From Leptotrichia sp. OH3620_COT-345 (GTDB lineage Bacteria; Fusobacteriota; Fusobacteriia; Fusobacteriales; Leptotrichiaceae): DNA of 64,000 nt. The notes beneath the pieces were generated by a model. The model did not search any database. It was not told the origin of the DNA and was given only the letters and a program-made list of their open reading frames with translations. The position numbers and the translations under genes are program-made. Positions 45,789-55,270 of the stretch are shown piece by piece; positions within the stretch are counted from its first letter, which is position 1; each line of letters begins with the position of its first letter. The stretch spans positions 57,218 through 121,217 of the forward strand of contig NZ_RQYW01000007.1 of NCBI RefSeq assembly GCF_003932895.1. The letters run 5' to 3'.

Positions 45789-45858
45789 AATTATTAATAA
45801 ATTAAGAATAGTCTCCATTAAACTAATTAAAAAATACAATTGAATAATTTAATTAACT

Positions 45859-45882
45859 CCGGAGAACTATCTCCGGTTTTTT
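45859..45882 (+). terminator. Terminator after the outer-membrane barrel gene
   Basis: CCGGAGA (45859-45865), ACTA loop, TCTCCGG (45870-45876), six T. Confidence 0.92.
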
Positions 45883-46062
45883 AATATTTCCTATACAATC
45901 TACACCCCGATATGTTATAATAATTTACATAAAATTTAATAATAATATAGTAAAACGAACTTAAAATAAAATACTAAATAAACTAATCCCCGTCTTATAT
46001 ATACGGTTAAATTAACAAACATAATTTTAAACTGTTTTTACTATACGGAAAGGTTGATTAAA

Positions 46063-46959
46063 ATGTCCAAAAGATTACTCAGCTGCTTTGCAAGCGATTT
46101 TGAAAAAATGACTAAAGATGAGCTTAAACTGGCAATAAAAGCAAGCGAGGGAAGAACTGTCCTCTCTGAAAATATTGTTACTCAAGAACCATTTGCACAC
46201 GGTATTACAAATAGTGAGGTAGCAAGAGCTTTCGGGGCAGACCTCATCTTGCTGAATACTTTTAATGTAAACAAACCTTTTATATGGAATCTTCCGGAAA
46301 CCGACGAACCTATCAAACTTCTTAAAAAGCTCATAGGAAGACCTGTAGGGGTAAACCTTGAACCTGTAGATACTGAAGCTGAAATGCTTGAAACTTTAGA
46401 ACTTATTGATGAAGGACGTATCGCCTGTGAAAACTCTCTTAAAAATGCCGATAATTTAGGTTTTGATTTCATATGTTTGACAGGAAATCCCGCTACAGGA
46501 GTTACAAATAAAAAAATTGCCAATGCAATAAAACTTGCAAAAAAACATTTCGGAGGACTCATAATAGCCGGAAAAATGCACGGTTCAGGAGTTGACGAAT
46601 CAATTGTCGATCTAAAGGCGATTAATGAATTTATAAGTAATGGTGCTGATATTATAATGGTTCCTGCCGTAGGTACCGTTCCCGGATTTACACAAAACGA
46701 ATTAATTGAAACAGTAAAATATATTAAAAAAAGAAATTGCCTTGTTATGTCGGCAATAGGTACAAGTCAAGAAAGCGGGAGAAAAGAACTTATAAGAGAA
46801 ATCGCTCTTATGAATAAAATCGCAGGGGTTGATATCCAACATACAGGAGACGGAAGCCATTCGGGAATTTCCCCTTATGAAAATATTTTTGAGCTTTCCC
46901 TTGCATTACGAGGTTCAAGACATACCGTTCGTATGATTGCCGGATCTAATAACAGATAA
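46063..46959 (+). CDS. DUF7916-like protein, probable TIM-barrel fold
   Basis: 298 residues from ATG 46063 (MSKRLLSCFASDFEKM), preceded by GGAAAGG; a TTG three codons earlier is less likely. Successive beta-alpha units are visible: ADLILLNTFNV, GRPVGVNLEPVD, GFDFICLTGNPATGV, GGLIIAGKMHGSG, GADIIMVPAVGTVPGF, LVMSAIGTSQESGR, and VDIQHTGDGSHSGISPYENIF, which suggests a TIM barrel with phosphate-binding loops near the C-terminus. I match it from memory to a conserved uncharacterised family often seen near sugar PTS genes in Firmicutes and Fusobacteria. No PTS gene is present here. Function unknown. Confidence 0.75.
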   Translation: MSKRLLSCFASDFEKMTKDELKLAIKASEGRTVLSENIVTQEPFAHGITNSEVARAFGADLILLNTFNVNKPFIWNLPETDEPIKLLKKLIGRPVGVNLEPVDTEAEMLETLELIDEGRIACENSLKNADNLGFDFICLTGNPATGVTNKKIANAIKLAKKHFGGLIIAGKMHGSGVDESIVDLKAINEFISNGADIIMVPAVGTVPGFTQNELIETVKYIKKRNCLVMSAIGTSQESGRKELIREIALMNKIAGVDIQHTGDGSHSGISPYENIFELSLALRGSRHTVRMIAGSNNR

Positions 46960-47247
46960 TTTTTCGTAAAAATGAAAGTAATTTTATAAATTAAAAAATA
47001 ATTCTCAAACTGTAAATATATTTTTCAGAACTATAAACTGATATTTATTAATAATATTCGTAAAATAATAAAATATATAGCCTTGTTATATTTTCCGAAT
47101 TATAAATATTACATAATTTATTTTAAAAAAGATAAAAATATTTTGAAAAATTATAAAAATTTATTTTCCCCTTCAAACTTTAACTCGAAATTTGCATAAT
47201 ACGTATGATCACAATAATAAAAAACATTTTTCAAAATTAAAAATTTT
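46960..47247. other. AT-rich spacer
   Basis: About 290 bases between convergent genes; no frame, promoter or structure beyond A/T runs until the terminator at 47248. Confidence 0.4.
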
Positions 47248-47282
47248 AAAAGAGAGATAAAACTGTTATTATCTCTCTTTAA
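47248..47282. terminator. Terminator between convergent genes
   Basis: AAAGAGAGATAA (about 47249-47260) pairs with TTATCTCTCTTT (47269-47280); it can serve the DUF2207 gene on the minus strand and the plus-strand gene ending at 46959. Confidence 0.75.
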
Positions 47283-47353
47283 CTTATAATTACATAATTT
47301 ATAAAATTAAATTTTTTGAAAAATTCAAATATTTCAATTCATTCAAAAAAGAT

Positions 47354-49258
47354 TTACCAACTTCCGCCACCGCCACCGCCGGAACCGCCACCTGAGAACC
47401 CTCCTCCTCCTGAAAATCCGCCGCCGCCAAAATTTCCTCCGCTTGAGCTTCTTGAAGAACTGAACTTCTCTTGAAATATTTTTTCCTGTACCTTATTATA
47501 TTCCCTCGATAACGACCTCGTCAACTCGTAATTATAATATGAAGGAGCATACACTCTATGATTTATATACTGTTCCGCTTCTTCAAAATTGTACAATTTT
47601 ATAGATCTTTTCATAAGATTCACAGCTTCATTTTTTACTCCCAATGCTATTGCAAAAGGAAGAATGTCTCTAAAATAATTCACTAATTCATCTATATCAT
47701 TAAACTTCTTAATCTGATTTTCTTCTGCAGTTTTTATGTACATTTTCATTCCGTTCAGATATTCTTTTTTTCTTAAGCCCTCATTTGTATATTTCCCTAT
47801 AAGTTTCATGTAACTTAATAACAGTGATACATAATATACTGAAAATATTAGAAACTCTACACCCATACTTAAAGATACTATAAATATTACTATGCATACT
47901 CCTATTATTAACGGGATTTTCCCTATTGTTTTTAATATAGAACCTAATATGGAAATAAATACACCCCCTATATAAAACACTACTATGAATGAAAAAATAT
48001 TAGACTGGTTTATCCTCGTTCCCTTAAACATTAAAATAAAAAATACGGGTATTACAAGAAAAAACGGTATTAAAAATCCATAATTATGTTTATAAACCAT
48101 ATTATTGTATTTATCACTTAAATCTTTTAAAATTGTATTTCCTGCTTTGTAAAGTGCTTCTCCATCACTGAAAATGTCATTTTCATTTGAAGACAGTGCA
48201 TTTAAAAGTCTCGTTTCCTCTTTATACAGTTTTCTGCTATCTTCTATAACTTTATTATATTTGACATTTTGTACGTTACCTTCCGTATCTTCTGCAATTA
48301 TAAATCCTTTTGACAGAAGTGAAAATATCCCTATACTCAATATCTCTTTAGGGTCTCTTACCCCGTTTATATATGCTGTAAACATGGCCGACATATCTTT
48401 AGGTGTATTAAACTCCGGAATTATCGCTTTTCGGGCAGGATCCCTTCCAAAAAACATCCATGTTACAAAAGCATATACAGTAAGTAAAAAAAGTAAAATA
48501 GGTCCTATAATAAGTATAGGATTTGTATAATATATAAGTTTCAGTTTATCTAAAAGTGTCGGGCTTATTTTATCCGTTTTCAAATTTAGTAAAAATGTAA
48601 GTCCGCTGTCAGGAGAGAGTTTTTCTTTTGTGGTAATATTGATTTCTCCATTATTTTCCAGTACATTATAATTTTGAAGTTTTTCACCGTAACTTCCTGT
48701 ATTAATCTCCAGTTTTGAAATTTCATTCTTTTCTATTTTCAAATTATCAGCAAATTTTACAGTTATATTTGCTTTTTCAATAGGTACTCTCCAAAACTGC
48801 CCTATAGCATTATAATATACTTGATATATTCCGTCTTTTTCAAATACTGCATTATAAATAACATAGTTAAATTCATATCTGTTAATACCTACATCTACAT
48901 ATCTGTCTGCTGAGCCTACTTTGTATCTTATCCCGTCAACAAAATTTTCAACAGAGTATTCTTCCGGATTACCATTTCTAAAAATGGAATTCATTTTAAC
49001 AAAAGATTTATTAATGTCCAAACCGTTTTTTTTACTTTTCAAAGGAATATCCCTATAAATTCCATGTTTCCATTCTTCAAGCTCATAATCTATTATTTCA
49101 TTTACAGATAATGTTGAATCTTTATTTATCAGAATTATAACATTATAATTTTTTATAACTTCAGCTTTTAAAATCTCTCCTTTAAATACAAAAAACACTA
49201 TAGATATAAATATTACCGTAAAAATATTTTTTAATCTTTTCTCTTTTAAATTCCACAT
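47354..49258 (-). CDS. DUF2207 membrane protein with Gly-rich C-terminus
   Basis: 634 residues. Signal segment (about 8-32), extracytoplasmic DUF2207 domain (about 33-245; VNEIIDYELEEWKHGIYRDIPLKSK, YNAIGQFWRVPIEKANITVKF), membrane helix about 247-270, cytoplasmic region (YINGVRDPKEILSIGIFSLLSKGFI), a group of helices about 390-490, and a C-terminal tail GGNFGGGGFSGGGGFSGGGS ending GGGGGGSW. The YRDIP motif and Gly-Ser-Trp tail are characteristic of this family, which is commonly paired with LemA. The LemA gene lies just upstream. Function unknown, possibly envelope stress or sorting. Confidence 0.92.
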   Translation of the reverse strand: MWNLKEKRLKNIFTVIFISIVFFVFKGEILKAEVIKNYNVIILINKDSTLSVNEIIDYELEEWKHGIYRDIPLKSKKNGLDINKSFVKMNSIFRNGNPEEYSVENFVDGIRYKVGSADRYVDVGINRYEFNYVIYNAVFEKDGIYQVYYNAIGQFWRVPIEKANITVKFADNLKIEKNEISKLEINTGSYGEKLQNYNVLENNGEINITTKEKLSPDSGLTFLLNLKTDKISPTLLDKLKLIYYTNPILIIGPILLFLLTVYAFVTWMFFGRDPARKAIIPEFNTPKDMSAMFTAYINGVRDPKEILSIGIFSLLSKGFIIAEDTEGNVQNVKYNKVIEDSRKLYKEETRLLNALSSNENDIFSDGEALYKAGNTILKDLSDKYNNMVYKHNYGFLIPFFLVIPVFFILMFKGTRINQSNIFSFIVVFYIGGVFISILGSILKTIGKIPLIIGVCIVIFIVSLSMGVEFLIFSVYYVSLLLSYMKLIGKYTNEGLRKKEYLNGMKMYIKTAEENQIKKFNDIDELVNYFRDILPFAIALGVKNEAVNLMKRSIKLYNFEEAEQYINHRVYAPSYYNYELTRSLSREYNKVQEKIFQEKFSSSRSSSGGNFGGGGFSGGGGFSGGGSGGGGGGSW

Positions 49259-49305
49259 ACCCCTTTCCTTTCTATTTATTTTATATTCTTTTCTATTTCT
49301 CTCAC

Positions 49306-49380
49306 ACTCAAAACTTTTTCCAAAAAATATGAATTATTTGACTCAAAAAAATAATTACCTGAATATTGGAAATTTTGAGT
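49306..49380 (-). repeat. Imperfect inverted repeat between lemA and the DUF2207 gene
   Basis: ACTCAAAACTTTTTCCAA (49306-49323) against TTGGAAATTTTGAGT (49366-49380), pairing with a three-base bulge. It lies just before the DUF2207 start and might be a leader hairpin or operator. The rest of this 308-base gap has a weaker stem (ACTACTGC/GCGGTAGT, about 49481-49512) that may terminate lemA. Confidence 0.45.
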
Positions 49381-49567
49381 TTTCAAGAATAACAAGTATT
49401 TTTGAGGACTAAAAATTTTTGCAGTCAATAGCAGATATATAAAACCGATGATGAATCCTCATTCAAAATAAAATAAATTACTACCGCCTTCAGTTTTCAT
49501 TAAAAGCAGTAGTATTTTCCGGCATTATAATTTTTTTCTGTTAATATATATAAACTATGTAGCGACA

Positions 49568-50128
49568 TTAAAACTTAACTTCGGGTACTCTTTCAGCACC
49601 TTCAGCTGCATTAAAAAATTCAGCTTTCTTAAATCCCAAAAATCCCCCGATAATATTATTAGGAAAAGTTTCAACAAACGTATTTCTATCTCTTGCAGTT
49701 CCATTGTAATATTTTCTTGAACTTTGTATTTCAGTTTCTATCTGTGATAACTGAGACTGTAAACTTAAAAAATTTTCATTAGCTTTCAAATCAGGATAGT
49801 TTTCCTGTAACATCATAATTGACCTCAATGTTTTTGTGAGTTCATTTTCAATTTTCTGAATTTTTTCGATATTATCAATATCCTTTGTATCTATGGACAT
49901 CATTTGACTTCTAAGCTTCACTACATTCTCCAGAGTTTCTTTTTCATGTACCGCATAACCTTTCACAGTATTTACAAGATTAGGTATCAAATCCAGCCTT
50001 TTCTGAAGATAAATCTCTATACCGCTCCAACCTTCTTCATTAAGATTCTTCAATTTGATATATTTATTATATGCTCCTATTCCTATTAAAATTGAAAGTC
50101 CAATTATCCCTAAAATTACTATAAACAT
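49568..50128 (-). CDS. lemA: LemA family protein
   Basis: 186 residues. One N-terminal membrane helix (about 2-19) followed by the LemA helical bundle: YIKLKNLNEEGWSGIEIYLQKRLDLIPNLVNTVKGYAVHEKETLENVV, LTKTLRSIMMLQENYPDLKANENFLSLQSQLSQIETEIQSSRKYYNG, and the C-terminal RDRNTFVETFPNNIIGGFLGFKKAEFF. All family motifs are present. Function is not established; LemA proteins are linked to envelope homeostasis and are often encoded beside DUF2207 or TPM-domain proteins, as here. Confidence 0.96.
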   Translation of the reverse strand: MFIVILGIIGLSILIGIGAYNKYIKLKNLNEEGWSGIEIYLQKRLDLIPNLVNTVKGYAVHEKETLENVVKLRSQMMSIDTKDIDNIEKIQKIENELTKTLRSIMMLQENYPDLKANENFLSLQSQLSQIETEIQSSRKYYNGTARDRNTFVETFPNNIIGGFLGFKKAEFFNAAEGAERVPEVKF

Positions 50129-50135
50129 TTCTCTT

Positions 50136-50744
50136 TCACTCCTTTTTTCCTTTATTTTTATTATATTTCATTACTTTTTCATATATAAATTCAGTTAGCT
50201 CTTCTTTTCCCGTATTTTTAAGTGCCGAATAGAAAAAGACATCTTCACTGCTAAATTCCAATTTCTTTTTTATTTCTTTCATCTGTCGAAATTTTTCATT
50301 ATTGGATAGTTTATCAGTTTTGGTAAAAATAATGTAATATTCTATATCGTAATATTCCAACCATCTTAACATTTCCATATCTTCATTTGACGGAACTCTT
50401 CTTAAATCAAAAAGTAAAAATACAACTTTATCTCTTTCAGACTTTAAATAAGTTTCTATAGTATTTCCCCAATTTTTCTTAACAGTTTCAGGAACTTTTG
50501 CAAAACCGTAGCCGGGTAAATCTACAAAATAAATATTATCATCTATTAAAAAATAATTTATAAGCTGAGTTCTTCCCGGTGTTTTACTTGTTCTCGCTAA
50601 ATTCCTTCTGTTTGTCAAAGAATTTATAAGAGAGGATTTCCCTACATTGGATCTCCCGATAAAAGAAAATTCGATTCCTTTTTTTTCAGGATAATCTCTT
50701 TCATAAACTGCCGATTTTACAAATTCGGATTTTTTTATTTCCAA
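50136..50744 (-). CDS. engB: Ribosome biogenesis GTPase EngB/YsxC
   Basis: 202 residues. G1 FIGRSNVGKSSLINSL near 27, G2 TPGRTQ near 57, G3 DLPGYGFA near 74, G4 FTKTDKL near 139, G5 YSAL near 172. EngB is an essential GTPase for 50S subunit assembly. The stop is seven bases before the lemA start, and the LCP gene lies 15 bases upstream; with coaE these form one compact operon. Confidence 0.97.
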   Translation of the reverse strand: MEIKKSEFVKSAVYERDYPEKKGIEFSFIGRSNVGKSSLINSLTNRRNLARTSKTPGRTQLINYFLIDDNIYFVDLPGYGFAKVPETVKKNWGNTIETYLKSERDKVVFLLFDLRRVPSNEDMEMLRWLEYYDIEYYIIFTKTDKLSNNEKFRQMKEIKKKLEFSSEDVFFYSALKNTGKEELTEFIYEKVMKYNKNKGKKE

Positions 50745-50759
50745 ACTAATCTCCTTTAA

Positions 50760-51545
50760 TTAAATATAAATTTTAAAATTTTTTTTCGCTTCATTTAAAG
50801 ATTTCTGCTCAGGCATAAAATACCATACTCCATTTATCATTTTTCCGTCACCTTTTATTTCCTGTTGATTGAAATTCGATTTATTTATTAATATGGCAGG
50901 AAGAATTGATACAGCTTTTAAAGGATTAAAAAATATTTCCATTTTTTCCTCCATATACGAATACACTCCAGGAATATAATGCCATCCTGACGGTGAAACA
51001 AGTTTTTTTGCAATACTTTGTATAACTTGTCTTTGTCTTTCATCTCTTTTAAAAGCACTGTCAGTTTTTCTATGACGTGTGTATGCTAACGCTCTTTCTC
51101 CTTTAATATTGTATGTATGTCCTTCGACAAACTTCTGACTGTCCTGTGTAAAAGAGTGATTTGCTACTATATTCACTCCCCCGATTATATCAGTTAAAGT
51201 TATAACATCATCAAATCTGAACAGCACACTGTAATTTATTTTTGTGTCAAGCAACTTTTCAACTGCTTTTACTGTACATTCTTTTCCTCCATAAGCAAAA
51301 GAATGATTGATTTTATCAGATCTTCCACCTTTTTCACATGGAATTTCCGTATATGTATCTCTCGGAATTGATACCATCTGAATTTTTGCCATAAGAGGAG
51401 TCACTTTAAGAAGTATTATCCCGTCACTTCTCGAACCTTTCAAAGGCTCATAAGGTCGTGCATCACTTCCTAAAATTAATACATTAAAAGGAATGCTCAA
51501 CCAACCTAAACATGCCAAAACTACTATTAATAATATTTTTTTCAT
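50760..51545 (-). CDS. LytR-CpsA-Psr (LCP) family protein
   Basis: 261 residues from ATG 51545 (MKKILLIVV); AGAGGTGG precedes it, and the longer frame to 51611 runs back into coaE. An N-terminal membrane helix is followed by the LCP domain: LILGSDARPYEPLKGSRSDGIILLKV, QMVSIPRDTYTEIP, GGRSDKINHSFAYGG, and ALAYTRHRKTDSAFKRDERQRQVI, with the conserved Arg/Asp residues that bind polyprenyl pyrophosphate. In Gram-positives these enzymes attach glycopolymers to peptidoglycan. In this Gram-negative context the acceptor and polymer are unknown. Confidence 0.93.
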   Translation of the reverse strand: MKKILLIVVLACLGWLSIPFNVLILGSDARPYEPLKGSRSDGIILLKVTPLMAKIQMVSIPRDTYTEIPCEKGGRSDKINHSFAYGGKECTVKAVEKLLDTKINYSVLFRFDDVITLTDIIGGVNIVANHSFTQDSQKFVEGHTYNIKGERALAYTRHRKTDSAFKRDERQRQVIQSIAKKLVSPSGWHYIPGVYSYMEEKMEIFFNPLKAVSILPAILINKSNFNQQEIKGDGKMINGVWYFMPEQKSLNEAKKNFKIYI

Positions 51546-51576
51546 TATTCCACCTCTTTTAACTTCTTTGCATTTT

Positions 51577-52188
51577 TCATCCCAAATTTTCCAGAAACTT
51601 TTCCACTTCACTGTTCAGTTCTTCTAAATTACCGCTGTTCTTTATTATATAATCACTTTTTTTCTTTTTTTCATCTATATCCATCTGTGAATTTATAATG
51701 TTCAAAGCTTCTTTTTTAGTTCTTTTATCTCTTTGCATAATCCTTGAAACCTGTGTATTTTTATCAGAATATATGAGTAAAATAATGTCAAACTCTTTTT
51801 CAAGATTAATTTCAAATAGTAAGGGTACATCTACAACTATTATTTTATATGTTTTTTTTAAACTTTCCATTCTTTCTTTCATTATTTTTATAATCAAGGG
51901 ATGCATTATAGAGTTTAATATACTCACCTTTTTTTCATCTTTGAATACTATTTGTCCTAATTTATTTCTTGATATTTTCTTTTTCCCAAAGTTTCCAGAT
52001 TCGTTTGCTGATGTATTCTCCAACACTTCATTTCCAAAATTCTCAACTACTTTTTCAATAACTTCAGGATATAAGATAACTTCCCTTGAAATAATATCAG
52101 TATCTACAACGGGAATTCCTTTTTTCCTTAATATTTCCGCCACAGTACTTTTCCCTGTACCTATCCCCCCTGTTAATCCTATTATCAT
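51577..52188 (-). CDS. coaE: Dephospho-CoA kinase
   Basis: 203 residues. P-loop IGLTGGIGTGKSTVAEIL at the N-terminus; VVDTDIISREV, IMHPLIIKIMKERM, VVDVPLLFEINLEKEFD, LIYSDKNTQVSRIMQRDKRTKKEA and SDYIIKNSGNLEEL are the conserved CoaE blocks. It phosphorylates the 3'-OH of dephospho-CoA, the last step of CoA synthesis. Upstream of the LCP gene with a 31-base gap. Confidence 0.97.
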   Translation of the reverse strand: MIIGLTGGIGTGKSTVAEILRKKGIPVVDTDIISREVILYPEVIEKVVENFGNEVLENTSANESGNFGKKKISRNKLGQIVFKDEKKVSILNSIMHPLIIKIMKERMESLKKTYKIIVVDVPLLFEINLEKEFDIILLIYSDKNTQVSRIMQRDKRTKKEALNIINSQMDIDEKKKKSDYIIKNSGNLEELNSEVEKFLENLG

Positions 52189-52258
52189 AACTCCGGCCTC
52201 TATTTATTTTTTATATTCATTCTAAATACCTATTTTATATTTCACTGTAATACTCGGG

Positions 52259-53740
52259 TTATTCCATTCCGTCAAGCATTAAACGAGCATCCTTATCACC
52301 ATTATCTGACGCTTGTTTTAAATATTTTTTTGCAGTTTTCTTATCTCCAAGATCATAATAAGAAACTCCTAAATTATAAAGAGCTTTTTTATTTCCTACT
52401 TTATTTAATGCTATCTCAAAATATTTTATAGCTTCTTTAGGCTGTTTTAATTGAGAATATATCAATCCCGTATTATAAGCATTTTCATTCATTCCGTAAT
52501 CATCTACAAGAGACTTGTAATATTTCACCGATTCTTGTAATTTTTTCTGTTCATAGTAAAGTACTGCAAGATTATTTACTCCTTTAGCAAGTTTTCCTTT
52601 TTCTATTGATTTCAAATAGTACTTTTCAGCCTCTACCTTATTCCCTGACATATCATAAGAAAGAGCTATATTATAAAGCAATTCAGGATCTTCATTTACT
52701 CCATCCATTGTTTTTAATATATTTGCCGCTTTTTCTCCCTGATTTTGTTCCTGATAAAGATAAATCAAATTATATGAGGCTTTCCGCTTTTCTCCCATAT
52801 TTATAGCTTCTTTATAATATTTTTCAGCCAAATCATATTTTTTCTGTTTTTCATAAACTGTTCCCAAATTAAGAGCTGCTTTTCCCGTTTTATTTTTATT
52901 GTAAGCACTCAAAAAATATTTTTCAGCTTCCTGTAATTTTCCTGATTTTTCATAAAGTACAGCAAGATTATAAGCGGCCGTATCATCTTTTTCCTTATCC
53001 ACTGCAAGTTTATAATAATTTTCCGCTTTTTTAACATCTTTTGCTTCATCATATAAAAGTCCCAGTCTATAATATATTCCATTTATACCTTTTGATAATG
53101 CCTTTTCAAAATACCTTACTGCATTTTTATTATCATTTGCCTTTTCATATAATACTCCGAGATTATAAGCGGCTTCAGCACTGCCAAACTTATCAGCTGC
53201 AATTTTATAATTTTTTTCAGCAAAAACCCTATTTCCCATTTCTTCATATAAATTTCCTAAATTGTAATAAGCATCTCTATCTCCATTATCAGCAGCCATC
53301 TGAAAATATTTTATTGCTTCATTTTTCTGACTTAACTCCCCATATATCAAACCTAAATTATACATCGCATCTACATTTTTAGTTTTTTCTACCGATTTTT
53401 TATAATTTTCAATTGCAAGATTTTTATTTTTACGGCTTGAATACATATATCCCAATTTATAATATGCCTTATTTTGACCCAATTTTACTGCTTCTTTATA
53501 ATATTTTTCAGCTTGTTTCATATCTTTCAAAGTATCATACAAAACTCCGAGATTATATGCTGTATCCCCATCTTCTTTTTTTAAAAATGATTGCTTATAA
53601 AAATTTTCAGCTTCTTTATAATTTTTTTCAGTGTGATATTTCAATCCTTTATTAAATAATTCCTCAGAAGATACTTCCTCGGAAAATATATTAAATGATA
53701 TGAGTAATGCTATTATTCCTAAAATAAATAATTTTTTCAT
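52259..53740 (-). CDS. Secreted multi-TPR protein
   Basis: 493 residues from ATG 53740 (MKKLFILGIIALLISFNIFS signal peptide); GGAGG precedes it. Nearly the whole mature protein is tandem 34-to-37-residue tetratricopeptide units, about 13 of them, each with the AxNLGxLYxxxxxxxxAxKYYxxAxxxG pattern (for example AYNLGVLYDTLKDMKQAEKY, YYNLGNLYEEMGNRVFAEKN). Near-exact repetition at DNA level suggests expansion by duplication. It is a protein-binding scaffold likely in the periplasm; Leptotrichia-type genomes carry many such genes. Partner unknown. Confidence 0.9.
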   Translation of the reverse strand: MKKLFILGIIALLISFNIFSEEVSSEELFNKGLKYHTEKNYKEAENFYKQSFLKKEDGDTAYNLGVLYDTLKDMKQAEKYYKEAVKLGQNKAYYKLGYMYSSRKNKNLAIENYKKSVEKTKNVDAMYNLGLIYGELSQKNEAIKYFQMAADNGDRDAYYNLGNLYEEMGNRVFAEKNYKIAADKFGSAEAAYNLGVLYEKANDNKNAVRYFEKALSKGINGIYYRLGLLYDEAKDVKKAENYYKLAVDKEKDDTAAYNLAVLYEKSGKLQEAEKYFLSAYNKNKTGKAALNLGTVYEKQKKYDLAEKYYKEAINMGEKRKASYNLIYLYQEQNQGEKAANILKTMDGVNEDPELLYNIALSYDMSGNKVEAEKYYLKSIEKGKLAKGVNNLAVLYYEQKKLQESVKYYKSLVDDYGMNENAYNTGLIYSQLKQPKEAIKYFEIALNKVGNKKALYNLGVSYYDLGDKKTAKKYLKQASDNGDKDARLMLDGME

Positions 53741-53752
53741 AAAAACCTCCAA

Positions 53753-54131
53753 AATTTTATTTTCCTTACTTTTTTAAGTGGACAAAAAATATCTTTAACT
53801 AATTTTTTATATCTTTTAAAATCATTAATTTTTTTAAACTGCAAACTTAAATTATTTCATGCCTTTTCTAATTTTCTCTGATATTAAAAATTTTTCCAAA
53901 AAATATAAAATTGTACTAAATTAAAAACAGTTGTCTGAGCAAATCAAGTTTCCTATTTTTACAGTACAATGAATATATTTTACAATTAAAAAATTTTTCA
54001 GTTAATAGATGAAAGTATGAGTGTGGCAATGAGCCCCCATAAAAAATTCTTTTTATTATTTTTCTATATTCAAATTTTCTAATATAAAAAATTCTCCATT
54101 AAATGATAGCATTTTTCTTTTTAAATTTCCA
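53753..54131. other. AT-rich spacer upstream of the TPR gene
   Basis: About 380 bases with no ORF or recognisable element; weak promoter-like hexamers only. Confidence 0.4.
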
Positions 54132-54134
54132 TAA

Positions 54135-54175
54135 AAAAATTTCCAAAAACTTATGCATATTTTTCGGAAATTTTT
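54135..54175 (-). terminator. Terminator after mreB
   Basis: AAAAATTTCC (54135-54144) pairs with GGAAATTTTT (54166-54175); on the minus strand the stem ends in a run of seven T, about 20 bases after the stop codon of mreB. Confidence 0.8.
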
Positions 54176-54194
54176 AAACCTTTATTGATAAATA

Positions 54195-55235
54195 TTAAAT
54201 CTCTCTCATTTCTAAAGTTCTCAACAGCTTTTTATTATCAAACGCCAATCCTCCACCTACAACTACCGATTCTAATGAATTTGTAGCTCTATTTATAGTT
54301 ATCTGTACTCTTTCTTCTATCAATTTATCAAAATTTCTTAAAAGAGAACCTCCTCCTGTTAAGACTATCCCATTATTAAGTATGTCCGCCGACAGTTCAG
54401 GAGGACACTTTTCAAGAACTTCTTTTAATGCAATTATTATTTCATTTATCGAATCTTCAATTGCTTCTCTCACTTGATTTGAATTTATTTCAACTGTTTT
54501 GGGTATTCCGGTAGACAAATCCCTTCCTTTTATAGCAACTGTCAGATTTTCCTCTCCTGATACCGGCATAGCTGTTCCTATTTCTTTTTTCAAATTTTCT
54601 GCTGTTTTATCTCCTATAAGAAGATTAAACTTTTTCTTTACGTATTTTACTATATCATCATCAAAATTATTACTTGCAATTCTCACTGATTTACTTGCAA
54701 TAATTTCATCAAGGGATAAAATCGCTATATCAGTGGAACCACCACCGATATCTATGACTGTATTCCCTTCAGGCAGTGAAATGTTTATTCCTGAACCTAA
54801 AACTGCAGCTCTTCCCTCTTCAATCAGATATATTTTTTTTGCACCGATTGCAGCATCAAAAATTGCTCTTCTTTCGATACTTGTAACCTCAGCCGGAACA
54901 CATATCATAATTTCCGGTCTGAAAGGAGAACCACCGTATATCTGTTTCACAAAAATATTAAGCATTTCCCTTGTTGCATCTATATCAGAAATAACTCCCT
55001 CACTTAAAGGTCTTATTACAGCTAAATTATCTGATGTTTTCCCAAGCATTTCTTTAGCTTTATGACCTATTGCTACTATTTCTCCGGTTTTTTTATCCTT
55101 CACTAATACAGAAGGTTCGTTAAGTACTATTTTCTTTTTCTGTTTATCATAAATTAGTATATTTGATGTTCCCAAATCAATCGCAATATTTTTCTTTGTT
55201 CTGAAAAAATTAATAAATCTTGTAAATTTAGACAT
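54195..55235 (-). CDS. mreB: Rod shape-determining protein MreB
   Basis: 346 residues, the family length. Actin-fold nucleotide-binding motifs: IAIDLGTSNILIYDKQKKKIVLNEPSVL (phosphate 1), GNTVIDIGGGSTDIAILSLDEI (phosphate 2), GIVLTGGGSLLRNFDKLI (adenosine). It polymerises under the inner membrane and guides lateral wall synthesis. The usual partners mreC and mreD are not adjacent; it follows frr by 35 bases and is last in the rpsB-tsf-pyrH-frr series. Confidence 0.96.
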   Translation of the reverse strand: MSKFTRFINFFRTKKNIAIDLGTSNILIYDKQKKKIVLNEPSVLVKDKKTGEIVAIGHKAKEMLGKTSDNLAVIRPLSEGVISDIDATREMLNIFVKQIYGGSPFRPEIMICVPAEVTSIERRAIFDAAIGAKKIYLIEEGRAAVLGSGINISLPEGNTVIDIGGGSTDIAILSLDEIIASKSVRIASNNFDDDIVKYVKKKFNLLIGDKTAENLKKEIGTAMPVSGEENLTVAIKGRDLSTGIPKTVEINSNQVREAIEDSINEIIIALKEVLEKCPPELSADILNNGIVLTGGGSLLRNFDKLIEERVQITINRATNSLESVVVGGGLAFDNKKLLRTLEMREI

Positions 55236-55270
55236 TACTTACTCCTTTTATTTTTTATTACTTTTTAATC

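Noticed and set aside
51546..51611. 22-residue N-terminal extension of the LCP protein
   Set aside because: It overlaps coaE and precedes the AGAGGTGG site that belongs to ATG 51545.
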